Positions 23,068 through 32,104 of a stretch of DNA of 64,000 bases are shown here, one piece after another; within the stretch, counting starts at the first letter, position 1, and every line of letters starts with the position of its first letter. The stretch is from Bacteroidales bacterium UBA4331 (GTDB taxonomy: Bacteria > Bacteroidota > Bacteroidia > Bacteroidales > Paludibacteraceae): assembly GCA_002394395.1 (NCBI GenBank), contig DGTR01000007.1, positions 21,244 through 85,243 on the forward strand. Reading direction: 5' to 3'. A model generated the notes under the pieces. The model saw nothing but the letters and a program-made list of their open reading frames with translations, was not told the DNA's origin and ran no database searches. The position numbers were made by a program, and so were the translations under genes.

Positions 23068-25146
23068 ATGAATAGCAGAATCTACAAATATTCATTATTG
23101 GCAATTTTGGTGGGGATGATATTACTGCCGGGATGTAGTATTCAGAAGCGGATCAAGCGAGCGGATAAGAAATTTGCTATCGGCGAGTACTATACCGCGG
23201 CGGATATCTATAAGTCATGCTACGGGCGGTTGTCGTCCAAGACGGAGAAGCAACTGAAAGGCTATGTGGCATACAAACAAGGCGAGTGCTATCGGATTTT
23301 GAATAACCCGCGAGCGGTCAATTGTTACCAAAATGCCATCCGTAACAAGTATTTCCTGCAGGACTCGACGGTGTTCTTGCATGCCGGCATGGCGTACCAG
23401 TATCAGGGTAAGTATAAAGATGCTGCCAAGAACTATGAATTGTATCTCCAGGCCCATCCGGATAACTATGTTGCGCAGGCCGGTCAATACGCGTGCGCGA
23501 AGATAGAGGAGTGGAAGAAAGAAGGATCGCGGTACAAGATCGCCGAAGCGAAGGAGTTCAATCAGCGCCGCACAAGTAACTTCGCACCGATGTTTATCGG
23601 CGATCAGAACGATGCGTTGATGTTCACCAGTAACCGGCAGGAGAAGCAGAAAGGCGGCACGAAGAAGCTGAAGAGACCGAGTAACGTGACCGGACAGCAG
23701 CTCTTCCAACTATACCAGACGAGGAAGAACGCGGCAGGAGAATGGGAAGAAATAGTTCTCGCGGAAGGACTGTACGACGCACCGGAAGAGGAGCAAACAG
23801 AGAAGAACGATTCTACGGGCGGCAAAGGATCCGGAACCGCTGAGATGGGTGTTTGTTGCTTTAGCAAAGACGGCAGGACGATGTATTTCACCTATTCGAA
23901 GCCGATTAACGGAAAAGATCTGGGCGCTAAGATCTACAAGAGCGAGCGTGCCAGCGGAGAATGGGGCGAAGCGCAGGAAGTGAAGCTTTTTGCGGACAGC
24001 TCGATTACGGTCGGTCATCCGGCTCTGAACCCCACGGGCGATACTTTGTATTTCGTGAGTGACGCCATGGGAGGTGAAGGCGGAAAAGATATCTGGATGG
24101 CAGAGTTAGACGGTACGGAATGGGTGAACGCCCATCCTCTCGGAAAAGGCATCAACACGCCGGCGGATGAGATGTATCCGTATGTACATGCCGACGGAAC
24201 GCTGTATTTTGCCAGCAACGGACATCCGGGTTACGGAGGTCTGGACATTTATAAAGCGACGCTCGACACGACGGCAAAAGACACGACGGTTTGGGTGCTT
24301 TATAACATGGGAGCGCCGTTTAACGGCTCGGGAGACGACTTCGGAATCACTTTTGCGGGTGAGAGCCAGGACGGCTTCTTCTCTTCCAACAGAGGCGACA
24401 AGAAAGGTTTTGACAAGATCTACAGTTTCCGGTTGCCGGAGATGGAGTTCATCGCAGAAGGTACCGTGAGCGACGAAGAAGGCAACCCGCTCTCGGACGC
24501 CAAGCTGCATGTAGTGGGCAGCGATGGTACGAACAGCCGCGTTAATGTGCGGAGAGACGGAACGTATAAGATCAAGTTGCAGAAAGAGGTAAAATATGTG
24601 ATGTTAGCCACCGCCCGCGGCCATCTGAATGCCAGAGAGCAATGGACGACGCTGAACCTGAAGGACAGCAAGACGTATACGCTCAATTTCACGCTAAGCC
24701 CGATCAGCAGGCCTGTTAAGATGGAGAACATCTTCTATGAGTTCGGCAGATGGGAGATTACCAAAGCGAGTGAGACGGAGTTGTTGCGCCTTGTCAAACT
24801 GCTGCAAGACAACCCGAATATCACCATCGAGCTGAGCGCACACACGGATATGAAAGGTAATGAGGCGTTCAACCAGGAGCTGAGTCAGAAACGTGCGCAG
24901 AGTTGCTGCGACTACCTCATCCAGAAAGGTATTGAGAAAGAGCGTCTGACGCCGGTGGGTTATGGCAAGAGCAAACCTGTGAAAGCCGATAAGGCGCTGA
25001 ATAAGCAGTATCCGTGGATTCCTGTGGAGCAGGAGTTGGACGAGGCGTTTATCACCGGGCTGACGGAAGACAAGCAGGAGATATGCAACCAGATCAACCG
25101 TCGGACGGAATTTAAGGTACTAAAGACAACCTATAAACTCTATTAA
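23068..25146 (+). CDS. porE: PorE-like outer-membrane lipoprotein (TPR, beta-propeller, CRD, OmpA domains)
   Basis: The 692-residue product has a lipobox (LLPGC, C23), helical TPR-like repeats at about 30-150, and PD40-type propeller blades at about 170-450 (for example DALMFTSNRQ, TMYFTYSKP, TLYFVSDAMGG and TLYFASNG). A carboxypeptidase-regulatory-like beta domain follows at about 470-550 (EGTVSDEEGNPLSDAKLHV), then a C-terminal OmpA peptidoglycan-binding domain with ELSAHTDMKGNEAFNQELSQ. This order is that of PorE, which anchors the type IX secretion machinery to peptidoglycan. The role is inferred from architecture. The gene begins after a gaataaagac-type repeat gap. Confidence 0.8.
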   Translation: MNSRIYKYSLLAILVGMILLPGCSIQKRIKRADKKFAIGEYYTAADIYKSCYGRLSSKTEKQLKGYVAYKQGECYRILNNPRAVNCYQNAIRNKYFLQDSTVFLHAGMAYQYQGKYKDAAKNYELYLQAHPDNYVAQAGQYACAKIEEWKKEGSRYKIAEAKEFNQRRTSNFAPMFIGDQNDALMFTSNRQEKQKGGTKKLKRPSNVTGQQLFQLYQTRKNAAGEWEEIVLAEGLYDAPEEEQTEKNDSTGGKGSGTAEMGVCCFSKDGRTMYFTYSKPINGKDLGAKIYKSERASGEWGEAQEVKLFADSSITVGHPALNPTGDTLYFVSDAMGGEGGKDIWMAELDGTEWVNAHPLGKGINTPADEMYPYVHADGTLYFASNGHPGYGGLDIYKATLDTTAKDTTVWVLYNMGAPFNGSGDDFGITFAGESQDGFFSSNRGDKKGFDKIYSFRLPEMEFIAEGTVSDEEGNPLSDAKLHVVGSDGTNSRVNVRRDGTYKIKLQKEVKYVMLATARGHLNAREQWTTLNLKDSKTYTLNFTLSPISRPVKMENIFYEFGRWEITKASETELLRLVKLLQDNPNITIELSAHTDMKGNEAFNQELSQKRAQSCCDYLIQKGIEKERLTPVGYGKSKPVKADKALNKQYPWIPVEQELDEAFITGLTEDKQEICNQINRRTEFKVLKTTYKLY

Positions 25147-25170
25147 TTGATTATTGATAATTGATAATTT

Positions 25171-25965
25171 ATGCAACAATATTTAGATTTATGCCAGCGC
25201 GTGCTGGACGAAGGCACTATCAAACATGACCGTACGGGCACGGGAACAATCTCTGTGTTCGGTCACCAGATGCGATTCAAGATGGCGGACGGTTTTCCGC
25301 TCTTGACGACCAAGAAACTGCATCTGAAGTCCATCATCTATGAGCTGCTGTGGTTCTTACAGGGCGACACGAATGTGAAGTATCTGCAGGAACACGGCGT
25401 GAGGATCTGGAACGAATGGGCGGATGAGAACGGCGAGTTGGGTCCCGTCTATGGGCATCAGTGGCGCTCGTGGCCGGATTATAACGGCGGTACGATTGAT
25501 CAGATAGCCAATATAGTAAAGATGATCAAGGAAAATCCCGACAGCCGCCGGATGATGGTGAGCGCGTGGAATGTAGCGGAAGTGGAGAAGATGGCTCTCC
25601 CACCCTGCCACTGCTTGTTTCAGTTCTATGTGGCGGATGGCAAACTGAGTCTGCAACTCTACCAACGCAGCGCAGATATCTTCCTCGGTGTGCCGTTTAA
25701 TATCGCCAGCTATGCGTTATTGCTGCAGATGATGGCGCAAGTTACGGGTCTGGAGTGCGGCGATTTCGTACACACACTCGGCGATGCGCATATCTATCTG
25801 AACCACTTGGAGCAGGTGAAACTGCAGTTGACGCGTGAGCCGCGGGCTTTACCGAAGATGATCATCAATCCGGAGGTGAAAGACTTATTTAGCTTTCAGT
25901 ACGAAGATTTTCAATTAGAGGGATATGACCCGCATCCACACATCGCGGGACAAGTATCGGTTTAA
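25171..25965 (+). CDS. thyA: Thymidylate synthase
   Basis: ThyA methylates dUMP to dTMP with methylene-tetrahydrofolate. The 264-residue protein is the standard size and contains the catalytic cysteine in LPPCHCLFQFY (C146), HDRTGTGT near the start, and the substrate-binding RSADIFLGVPFNIASYA. It is followed by folA, which regenerates the tetrahydrofolate that ThyA oxidises; the gap is only 23 bp. The short gap upstream contains ttgattattgataattgata repeats. Confidence 0.98.
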   Translation: MQQYLDLCQRVLDEGTIKHDRTGTGTISVFGHQMRFKMADGFPLLTTKKLHLKSIIYELLWFLQGDTNVKYLQEHGVRIWNEWADENGELGPVYGHQWRSWPDYNGGTIDQIANIVKMIKENPDSRRMMVSAWNVAEVEKMALPPCHCLFQFYVADGKLSLQLYQRSADIFLGVPFNIASYALLLQMMAQVTGLECGDFVHTLGDAHIYLNHLEQVKLQLTREPRALPKMIINPEVKDLFSFQYEDFQLEGYDPHPHIAGQVSV

Positions 25966-25988
25966 TTACAAATTACGAATTACGAATT

Positions 25989-26477
25989 ATGATTTCCATT
26001 ATAGTAGCTATCGCAGAGAACTATGCGATCGGAAAGAAAGGTGATCTGTTGTGCCACCTGCCGGCGGACTTGAAACACTTCAAGGAGATTACGTCCGGAA
26101 AGACCGTTATGATGGGCGAAAGAACCTTCTTCTCGCTGCCCAAACATCCCCTGCCCAATAGGCGGAATATCGTTTTGACGGATGTGCAAGGCAAGACCTT
26201 TGAAGGCGCCGAAGCCGTTTATTCCTTGGACGAGATGGAGGCAAAGATCAAAGGCGAAGAAGAGGCTTTCGTTATTGGCGGCGGCATGGTCTATCGGCAA
26301 ATGATGGAGCGTGCAGACAAACTCTATATCACGCATATTCATCATAGTTGGGAGGACGCAGATACGTTCTTCCCGGTTATCGATCCGGCGGTATGGAAAC
26401 AAATCAGCGCAGAGCGGCACGAGGCGGACGAGAAGAACCCGTACGATTACACGTTTGCGGAGTATGAGAGAGCCTAA
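25989..26477 (+). CDS. folA: Dihydrofolate reductase
   Basis: FolA reduces dihydrofolate with NADPH and is the direct metabolic partner of ThyA. The 162-residue product shows the family order: IVAIAENYAIGKKGDLLCHLPADL, then KTVMMGERTFFSLP, then the cofactor-binding FVIGGGMVYRQMM, with a C-terminal strand YDYTFAEYERA. It begins ATGATTTCC directly after acgaattacgaatt tandem words. The downstream gap contains a copy of the CCCTCCCC-type palindrome. Confidence 0.97.
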   Translation: MISIIVAIAENYAIGKKGDLLCHLPADLKHFKEITSGKTVMMGERTFFSLPKHPLPNRRNIVLTDVQGKTFEGAEAVYSLDEMEAKIKGEEEAFVIGGGMVYRQMMERADKLYITHIHHSWEDADTFFPVIDPAVWKQISAERHEADEKNPYDYTFAEYERA

Positions 26478-26507
26478 CCCCGACCTTTCCTTAAAAGGAA
26501 GGGAGAT
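26478..26507 (+). repeat. Dispersed palindromic repeat between folA and tex
   Basis: CCTTTCCTT (26484-26492) pairs with AAGGAAGGG (26495-26503), preceded by aaccccga. It is a shorter member of the family in oadA, tex and the 41141-41158 gap, and may also act as a weak terminator. Confidence 0.65.
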
Positions 26508-26512
26508 AAAAA

Positions 26513-28615
26513 ATGAATAACGAATTTTCACATATTATTTCAGGCGCAGTTGGTATTGCCGAGCGGCAAGTAGCTGCGACTGTGGCGTTGCTGGACGAAG
26601 GAGCGACCATTCCTTTTATCGCGCGCTATAGAAAGGAAAAGACCGGAAGTCTGAACGAGGTTCAGATTGCCGCTATTCAGGCGCAATACGGGAAGTTGCA
26701 GGAACTCGCCAAACGCAAAGAGACCATCTATGCGCGTTTGGACGAACTTGGAAACGACGATCAGGAACTGCGCAAGCGCATTGAAGAATGTTGGGACGCG
26801 ACGGAGTTGGAGGACATTTACCTCCCCTACAAACCGCACAGGAAGACGCGTGCCGATGTAGCGATTGAGAAGGGCTTATTGCCGCTGGCAGAGGAGATTC
26901 TCAAACAACGGCCGATGAAGTTGCCAAACGAGGAGGATCTGCAAGGTGCACGGGATATTATTGCCCAACGAATAGCGGAAGACGAAAAGAGCCGTAATGC
27001 CATTCGCCGCGAGTTTAGTTATACTGCAGTATTGAGTAGCAAGGCGGTAAAGACCCAGTGTGACACGCCGGAAGCGCAGAATTATAAGGATTATTTTGAT
27101 TTCAAGTGTCCGCTTAAGCATGTGAAGAGCCATCAGTTACTGGCGATCCGGCGTGCGGAGGCGGAAGGATACCTGCGGGTGGACATCTCACCGGATACGG
27201 AGAAAGCCTTGGATAAGTTAGCACACTTGTGGCTACGGGCCAATAACGACACCGCGTATCAAGTAGAGTTGGCGATGGAGGACGGTTATAAACGGCTTCT
27301 GAAACCGGCTATCGAGACGGAGTTTGCCGCACTCTCGAAAGAGAAAGCGGACGAAGAGGCGATTCGGGTCTTTGCGGAGAACCTGAGGCAACTATTGTTA
27401 GGTGCGCCATTAGGTCAGAAACGCGTGTTGGCGCTCGATCCGGGATTTAGGACGGGCTGCAAGACCGTGGTACTCAATGAGCAAGGCGATCTGTTGATGC
27501 AAGACGTCATCTATCTGCATAACCTGCAAAGCACACAGAAGTTGCAGGAGTTGATCGAGAAATACAAGATCGAGGCCATCGCTATCGGTAACGGTACCGC
27601 GAGCCGGGAATGCGAACAGATGGTCAGAGCGGCAATAACCCCACCCCAGCCCTCCCCACAAGGGAGGGAGAATAGACCGCAGATCTTTGTGGTGAGTGAA
27701 GCCGGGGCATCGGTGTATAGCGCCAGCAAGATTGCGCGGGAGGAGTTTCCTGATGAAGATGTAACCGTTCGTGGAGCGGTGAGTATCGGAAGGCGGTTGA
27801 TAGACCCGCTCGCAGAGTTGGTAAAGATCGAGCCGAAGTCCATCGGTGTGGGTCAATACCAGCATGACGTCGATCAGACGGAGTTGCGCGAGAGCCTGCA
27901 ACAAACGGTAGAGAGCGTAGTAAACTACGTGGGCGTAGATGTCAATACCGCCAGCAAACACCTGTTGACGTATATCTCCGGTTTGGGACCGATGTTAGCG
28001 CAGAATATCGTGGATTACCGCGCAGAACATGGTGCGTTCGGTAGCCGCAAAGAGTTGCTGAAAGTGCCGAAATTAGGTGCAAAGACTTTTGAACAAGCGG
28101 CTGGCTTCTTGCGATTGAAAGATGCTAATCCATTGGATAACAGCGCTGTACACCCGGAGAGTTACGGCATCGTGGAGAAGATGGCGAAAGACCAGAAATG
28201 CTCGGTGGCGGACTTGATTGCCAAGAAAGAGCTGCGCGAGCAAGTGGATTTGAATAAATATGTGACAGCCGAAGTGGGCATGCCCACCCTAACGGATATT
28301 ATGAAGGAGTTGGCGCAACCCGGACGTGACCCACGCGGCGAGACAGAGGAGTTCCATTTCGACGAACACGTGCACACGATCGACGATCTGCAGGCAGGAA
28401 TGGTGTTGCCGGGTATCGTAACGAATATCAGCGCTTTTGGCGCATTTGTGGACTTGGGTGTGCATAAGGACGGATTGATACACATCTCCGAAATGGCCGA
28501 CCGACGGATTAGCAACCCGCAGGAAGTGGTCAAACTGCATCAGCATGTGAAAGTGCGCGTGGTCGATGTAGATCGCGCGAGAGGCAGAATACAATTAAGC
28601 CTTCGGCATTTATGA
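26513..28615 (+). CDS. tex: Tex-family RNA-binding protein with S1 domain and in-frame repeat insertion
   Basis: Tex is a cytoplasmic nucleic-acid-binding protein related to Spt6, implicated in transcription and RNA handling. The 700-residue product has the N-terminal helical region (IPFIARYRKEKTGSLNEV), the YqgF-like domain (VLALDPGFRTGCKTVVL), helix-hairpin-helix motifs (KHLLTYISGLGPMLAQNIV) and a C-terminal S1 domain (GMVLPGIVTNISAFGAFVDL). Between the YqgF core (AIGNGTASRECEQMV) and FVVSEAGASVYSAS lies TPPQPSPQGREN, encoded by a dispersed palindromic repeat at 27636-27672. The usual connection there is shorter. The insertion keeps the frame and leaves all motifs intact. Confidence 0.93.
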   Translation: MNNEFSHIISGAVGIAERQVAATVALLDEGATIPFIARYRKEKTGSLNEVQIAAIQAQYGKLQELAKRKETIYARLDELGNDDQELRKRIEECWDATELEDIYLPYKPHRKTRADVAIEKGLLPLAEEILKQRPMKLPNEEDLQGARDIIAQRIAEDEKSRNAIRREFSYTAVLSSKAVKTQCDTPEAQNYKDYFDFKCPLKHVKSHQLLAIRRAEAEGYLRVDISPDTEKALDKLAHLWLRANNDTAYQVELAMEDGYKRLLKPAIETEFAALSKEKADEEAIRVFAENLRQLLLGAPLGQKRVLALDPGFRTGCKTVVLNEQGDLLMQDVIYLHNLQSTQKLQELIEKYKIEAIAIGNGTASRECEQMVRAAITPPQPSPQGRENRPQIFVVSEAGASVYSASKIAREEFPDEDVTVRGAVSIGRRLIDPLAELVKIEPKSIGVGQYQHDVDQTELRESLQQTVESVVNYVGVDVNTASKHLLTYISGLGPMLAQNIVDYRAEHGAFGSRKELLKVPKLGAKTFEQAAGFLRLKDANPLDNSAVHPESYGIVEKMAKDQKCSVADLIAKKELREQVDLNKYVTAEVGMPTLTDIMKELAQPGRDPRGETEEFHFDEHVHTIDDLQAGMVLPGIVTNISAFGAFVDLGVHKDGLIHISEMADRRISNPQEVVKLHQHVKVRVVDVDRARGRIQLSLRHL
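27636..27672 (+). repeat. Dispersed CCCTCCC palindromic repeat in frame inside tex
   Basis: CCCTCCC (27650-27656) and GGGAGGG (27662-27668) form a stem with a five-base loop, preceded by ccccacccca. The flanks and core match the oadA copy on the opposite strand. Confidence 0.85.
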
Positions 28616-28657
28616 TTTATGATTTATGATTTGTAATTTATGATTTATGATTTATGG
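28609..28657 (+). repeat. Seven tandem 7-mers joining the tex stop codon to the ettA start codon
   Basis: Units tttatga start at 28609, 28616, 28623, 28637 and 28644; one variant (tttgtaa, 28630) and a last unit tttatgg (28651) complete the array. The first unit contains the tex TGA and the last contains the ettA ATG. Confidence 0.9.
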
Positions 28658-30333
28658 CAGACGATAAGAAGATTATTTTTTCGATGGTGGGACTGAGTAA
28701 GAATTTCGGTCCACAGAAACGAGTGTTGAACAACATCTATCTGAGTTTCTTTTACGGCGCAAAGATCGGTATTATCGGTCTGAACGGCGCAGGTAAGAGT
28801 ACCCTGCTCAAGATCATCGCCGGTATTGAGAAAGAGTACCAGGGCGAGGTTGTTTGGAGCCCCGGTTACAGTGTCGGATACCTGGAGCAGGACCCGAAGT
28901 TGGACGCATCCAAGACCGTCCGTGAGGTCGTACAGGAAGGTGTTCAGCCGATTATGGATATGCTCAAGGAGTACGATGAGATCAACGCGGCTTTTGCAGA
29001 ACCCGACGCAGACTTCGACAAATTGTTAGCACGACAGGCAGAGTTGCAGGATAAGTTAGACGCTGCGGACGCCTGGAATATCGACCAGAAACTCGACCGC
29101 GCGATGGATGCTCTTCGTTGCCCGCCGGATGACGCGAGTGTCACTACCCTCTCCGGAGGAGAGCGGAGACGCGTGGCGTTGTGTCGTCTGTTGTTGCAAC
29201 AACCGGATGTGCTGCTGTTAGACGAGCCGACGAACCATCTGGATGCAGAAAGCATCGACTGGTTGGAACAACACCTGCAGCAATATGCCGGCACGGTGAT
29301 CTGTATCACGCACGACCGCTATTTCCTGGATCATGTGGCAGGTTGGATCTTGGAGTTAGACCGCGGAGAAGGAATTCCCTGGAAGGGCAATTACTCGTCG
29401 TGGTTGGAGCAAAAGACCAACCGAATGGCGCAGGAAGAGAAACAGGCGAGCAAGCGTCGTAAGACCTTGGAGCGCGAGTTGGAGTGGATTCACATGGCTC
29501 CGAAAGCGCGTCACGCGAAGCAGAAAGCACGTCTGGATGCGTATGACCGGATGTTGAATGAGGAGCAGAAAGAACGCGAGGAGAAGTTGGAGATCTTCAT
29601 TCCTAACGGTCCGCGTCTGGGAAATAAGGTTATCAATGCAGAAGGCGTAGCCAAGTCTTTTGGCGACAGAGTGCTGTTTGAAGACATGAACTTCATGTTG
29701 CCGCCCAACGGCATTGTGGGTGTAATCGGTCCGAACGGAGCGGGAAAGACTACCCTTTTCCGCATGATTATCGGCACAGAGAAAGCAGACAAAGGTACGT
29801 TCAGCGTGGGCGAGACGGTGAAAATCGGTTATGTGGATCAACAACACACGGATATAGACCCGAATAAGAGTGTTTTTGAAACCATCAGCGGCGGCACGGA
29901 GTTCATCCGCGTGGGCGGCAAGGAGATTAACGCCCGTGCGTATCTGAGTCGTTTTAACTTCACCGGCGCAGACCAGGAGAAGAAATGCGGTGTGCTCTCC
30001 GGTGGTGAGCGGAACAGACTGCATCTGGCTTTGACGCTGAAGAGCGAAGCGAATGTACTGCTGTTAGACGAGCCGACGAACGATATAGATGTCAATACTT
30101 TGCGGGCGTTGGAAGAAGGATTAGAGAACTTCGCCGGTTGCGCCGTCGTGATCAGCCACGACCGTTGGTTCTTAGATCGTATCTGCACGCATATTCTGGC
30201 GTACGAGGGCGACAGTAAGGTGTTCTGGTTCGAAGGCAGTTATTCGGAATACGAAGAGAACAAGAAGATGCGGTTAGGCGAAGAAGCCGTTCAGCCTCAC
30301 CGCGTTAAATATAGAGGATTAGGCAATGTATAA
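28654..30333 (+). CDS. ettA: Energy-dependent translational throttle protein, ABC-F
   Basis: EttA is an ABC-F ATPase that binds the ribosomal E site and gates the first elongation steps according to ATP level. The 559-residue product is full length with two ABC domains: Walker A GLNGAGKST (near 43-51) and GPNGAGKTT (near 361-369), signatures TLSGGERRRVAL and LSGGERNRLHLAL, and Walker B LLLDEPTNHLD and LLLDEPTNDID. Between them is the ABC-F linker with a basic coiled region (EKQASKRRKTLERELEWI). It overlaps the next gene by eight bases. Confidence 0.96.
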   Translation: MADDKKIIFSMVGLSKNFGPQKRVLNNIYLSFFYGAKIGIIGLNGAGKSTLLKIIAGIEKEYQGEVVWSPGYSVGYLEQDPKLDASKTVREVVQEGVQPIMDMLKEYDEINAAFAEPDADFDKLLARQAELQDKLDAADAWNIDQKLDRAMDALRCPPDDASVTTLSGGERRRVALCRLLLQQPDVLLLDEPTNHLDAESIDWLEQHLQQYAGTVICITHDRYFLDHVAGWILELDRGEGIPWKGNYSSWLEQKTNRMAQEEKQASKRRKTLERELEWIHMAPKARHAKQKARLDAYDRMLNEEQKEREEKLEIFIPNGPRLGNKVINAEGVAKSFGDRVLFEDMNFMLPPNGIVGVIGPNGAGKTTLFRMIIGTEKADKGTFSVGETVKIGYVDQQHTDIDPNKSVFETISGGTEFIRVGGKEINARAYLSRFNFTGADQEKKCGVLSGGERNRLHLALTLKSEANVLLLDEPTNDIDVNTLRALEEGLENFAGCAVVISHDRWFLDRICTHILAYEGDSKVFWFEGSYSEYEENKKMRLGEEAVQPHRVKYRGLGNV

Positions 30334-31222
30334 AGCTCAAGACAAGATGTGCGACCTCATGGCGCACGAAGAAGAAGCCATCCAAATCATCAGCCGTTTC
30401 GGGCTGAATGTGGGTGTGGGAGACAAGAGTATAGATGAGGTCTGTGTAGAGCACGGCGTCCATACTCCGACGTTCCTGACGGTTGTCAATTTCAAGTTAT
30501 ACCGCCAGCGTGCGTTACCGGCAGAGATTGATTTAGATACTCTGCAGCGATATTTACACCATGCTCATACCTATTTTCTGGAGTTTCGTCTTCCTCGGCT
30601 TCGCCAGGCTTTGATAGAAGCCATCAATCCTGCCAACCCGAAGAGCCAGATACCGATGCTGATCTTGCGGTGCTACGACGAGTTTGTACAGGAGATCCGC
30701 ACGCATATCGAGCATGAGAACGCAGGACAATACGAGGAGCACGAGCATGACGACGAGCGAATCACGGGTAAGCTGAGTGAGATCAAAGAGTTGATTATCA
30801 AGTATTTCCCGAAGGACGACACGCAGACCACTTCGGACGAGAGCCTGCATATTCATGTGCGGTACCCGTTAGTCGGAGTGATGAGTGATTTATGGCACAC
30901 GGAGCAGGATTTCGCCGACCATTGTGCGATTGAGGATGATATTCTCAGGCCGGCTTTGGAGCGCGCAAAAAACGGTAAGCGGAAAATCAAGACCGATGTG
31001 CAAGCTATCGAGAGCGAAGAGTTGAGCGAACGGGAGAAAGATGTGCTGATTCAGGTGGTAAAAGGCCTGAGCAACAAAGAGATTGCCGATGTGCTGTGCA
31101 TCTCGACGCACACGGTCATCTCGCATAGGAAAAACATCACCCGCAAGCTGAATATCCACTCTACCGCGGGTTTGACGATCTATGCGATTGTGAATAAGTT
31201 GGTTGATTTGGATAGTTTATAA
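30326..31222 (+). CDS. Hemerythrin-like sensor fused to a LuxR-type HTH
   Basis: The 298-residue protein joins three parts. The N-terminus (about 1-75) resembles the DUF542/ScdA-type domain of iron-sulfur repair proteins (FGLNVGVGDKSIDEVC). The middle (about 75-215) is a hemerythrin-like four-helix bundle with histidine and acidic ligands in YLHHAHTYFLEF, IRTHIEHE and FADHCAIEDDIL. The C-terminus (about 228-290) is a LuxR-family helix-turn-helix (LSEREKDVLIQVVKGLSNKE, IADVLCISTHTVISH). It is probably a cytoplasmic transcription factor that senses O2, NO or the redox state through a di-iron site. It overlaps ettA and abuts tilS, so its target is not shown by context. Confidence 0.85.
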   Translation: MYKAQDKMCDLMAHEEEAIQIISRFGLNVGVGDKSIDEVCVEHGVHTPTFLTVVNFKLYRQRALPAEIDLDTLQRYLHHAHTYFLEFRLPRLRQALIEAINPANPKSQIPMLILRCYDEFVQEIRTHIEHENAGQYEEHEHDDERITGKLSEIKELIIKYFPKDDTQTTSDESLHIHVRYPLVGVMSDLWHTEQDFADHCAIEDDILRPALERAKNGKRKIKTDVQAIESEELSEREKDVLIQVVKGLSNKEIADVLCISTHTVISHRKNITRKLNIHSTAGLTIYAIVNKLVDLDSL

Positions 31223-32104
31223 GTGTTACGGCGTGTCAGTACATATATTCGCCAGCGGGGTTTGTTGGACAAAGACAAGCCGGTGTTGGTGGCCTTGAGC
31301 GGCGGAGCGGACAGCGTGGGATTATTGGATGTGCTGCTTCGTGCAGGCTATAGATGTGTTGCGGCACATTGTAATTTTCACCTTCGGGGTGAAGAGAGCA
31401 ACCGTGATGAGGCTTTTGTACGAGAGCTTTGCGGGAAGATGGGCGTGGAGATAGAAGTGGCGGATTTTGACACACATGCGTACGCGCACGCGCTCCATAT
31501 TAGTATAGAGATGGCGGCACGAGAGTTGCGGTACAAATGGTTTGACGAAGTGGGCAGAAAACATAGTTGTCAGGCAGTTGCAGTAGCGCATCATCAGAAC
31601 GATCAGGCGGAGACGATCCTGCTGAATCTGAAACGCGGAACGGGACTCAGAGGTCTGGCGGGAATGCGACCGATCAGTCCGAATCCGATGGTAAAAGAGG
31701 GTCTGCCGATTGTGCGTCCGCTACTTTGCACCACGCGGGATTATATAGAACATTACTTGCGCGACAAGAGAGGTCTGGAATGGGTGACCGACAGCACGAA
31801 CAGCGACACCACTATTAGCCGGAATGCCATCCGCGAACAGCTGAAGAGTTATACTAAAGCGGAGATCGAACACATGGCTCAGACGGCAGAATACGTGCAA
31901 GGATATATAGACATATTAAACGGCAGAGATACACGCGAAGCAGGAATCGCACGGTTGTACGAAAGTCTTCGCGAGTGCGGATTTGCAGAAATTGATAAGA
32001 TTTACGATGCGTTGCAGAAGGGAGAAGGCGGTAAAGTTTTCACTTCGAAGACGCACCAAGCAATAATAAAAAAAGGAAAATTATGCGTCACTTTGGTATC
32101 ATAG
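31223..32104 (+). CDS. tilS: tRNA(Ile)-lysidine synthase, short form
   Basis: TilS converts C34 of the CAU-anticodon tRNA-Ile to lysidine so that it reads AUA. The PP-loop SGGADS is at 26-31 and the HHQNDQAETILLNL element follows near 123. The protein has 293 residues, while many TilS proteins exceed 400; the C-terminal tRNA-binding domains are largely missing and only a small tail follows the catalytic core. Short forms are known in some bacteria. The likely start is the GTG at 31223, directly after the previous stop (TAA). The 3' end overlaps aroE by 22 bases. Confidence 0.88.
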   Translation: MLRRVSTYIRQRGLLDKDKPVLVALSGGADSVGLLDVLLRAGYRCVAAHCNFHLRGEESNRDEAFVRELCGKMGVEIEVADFDTHAYAHALHISIEMAARELRYKWFDEVGRKHSCQAVAVAHHQNDQAETILLNLKRGTGLRGLAGMRPISPNPMVKEGLPIVRPLLCTTRDYIEHYLRDKRGLEWVTDSTNSDTTISRNAIREQLKSYTKAEIEHMAQTAEYVQGYIDILNGRDTREAGIARLYESLRECGFAEIDKIYDALQKGEGGKVFTSKTHQAIIKKGKLCVTLVS

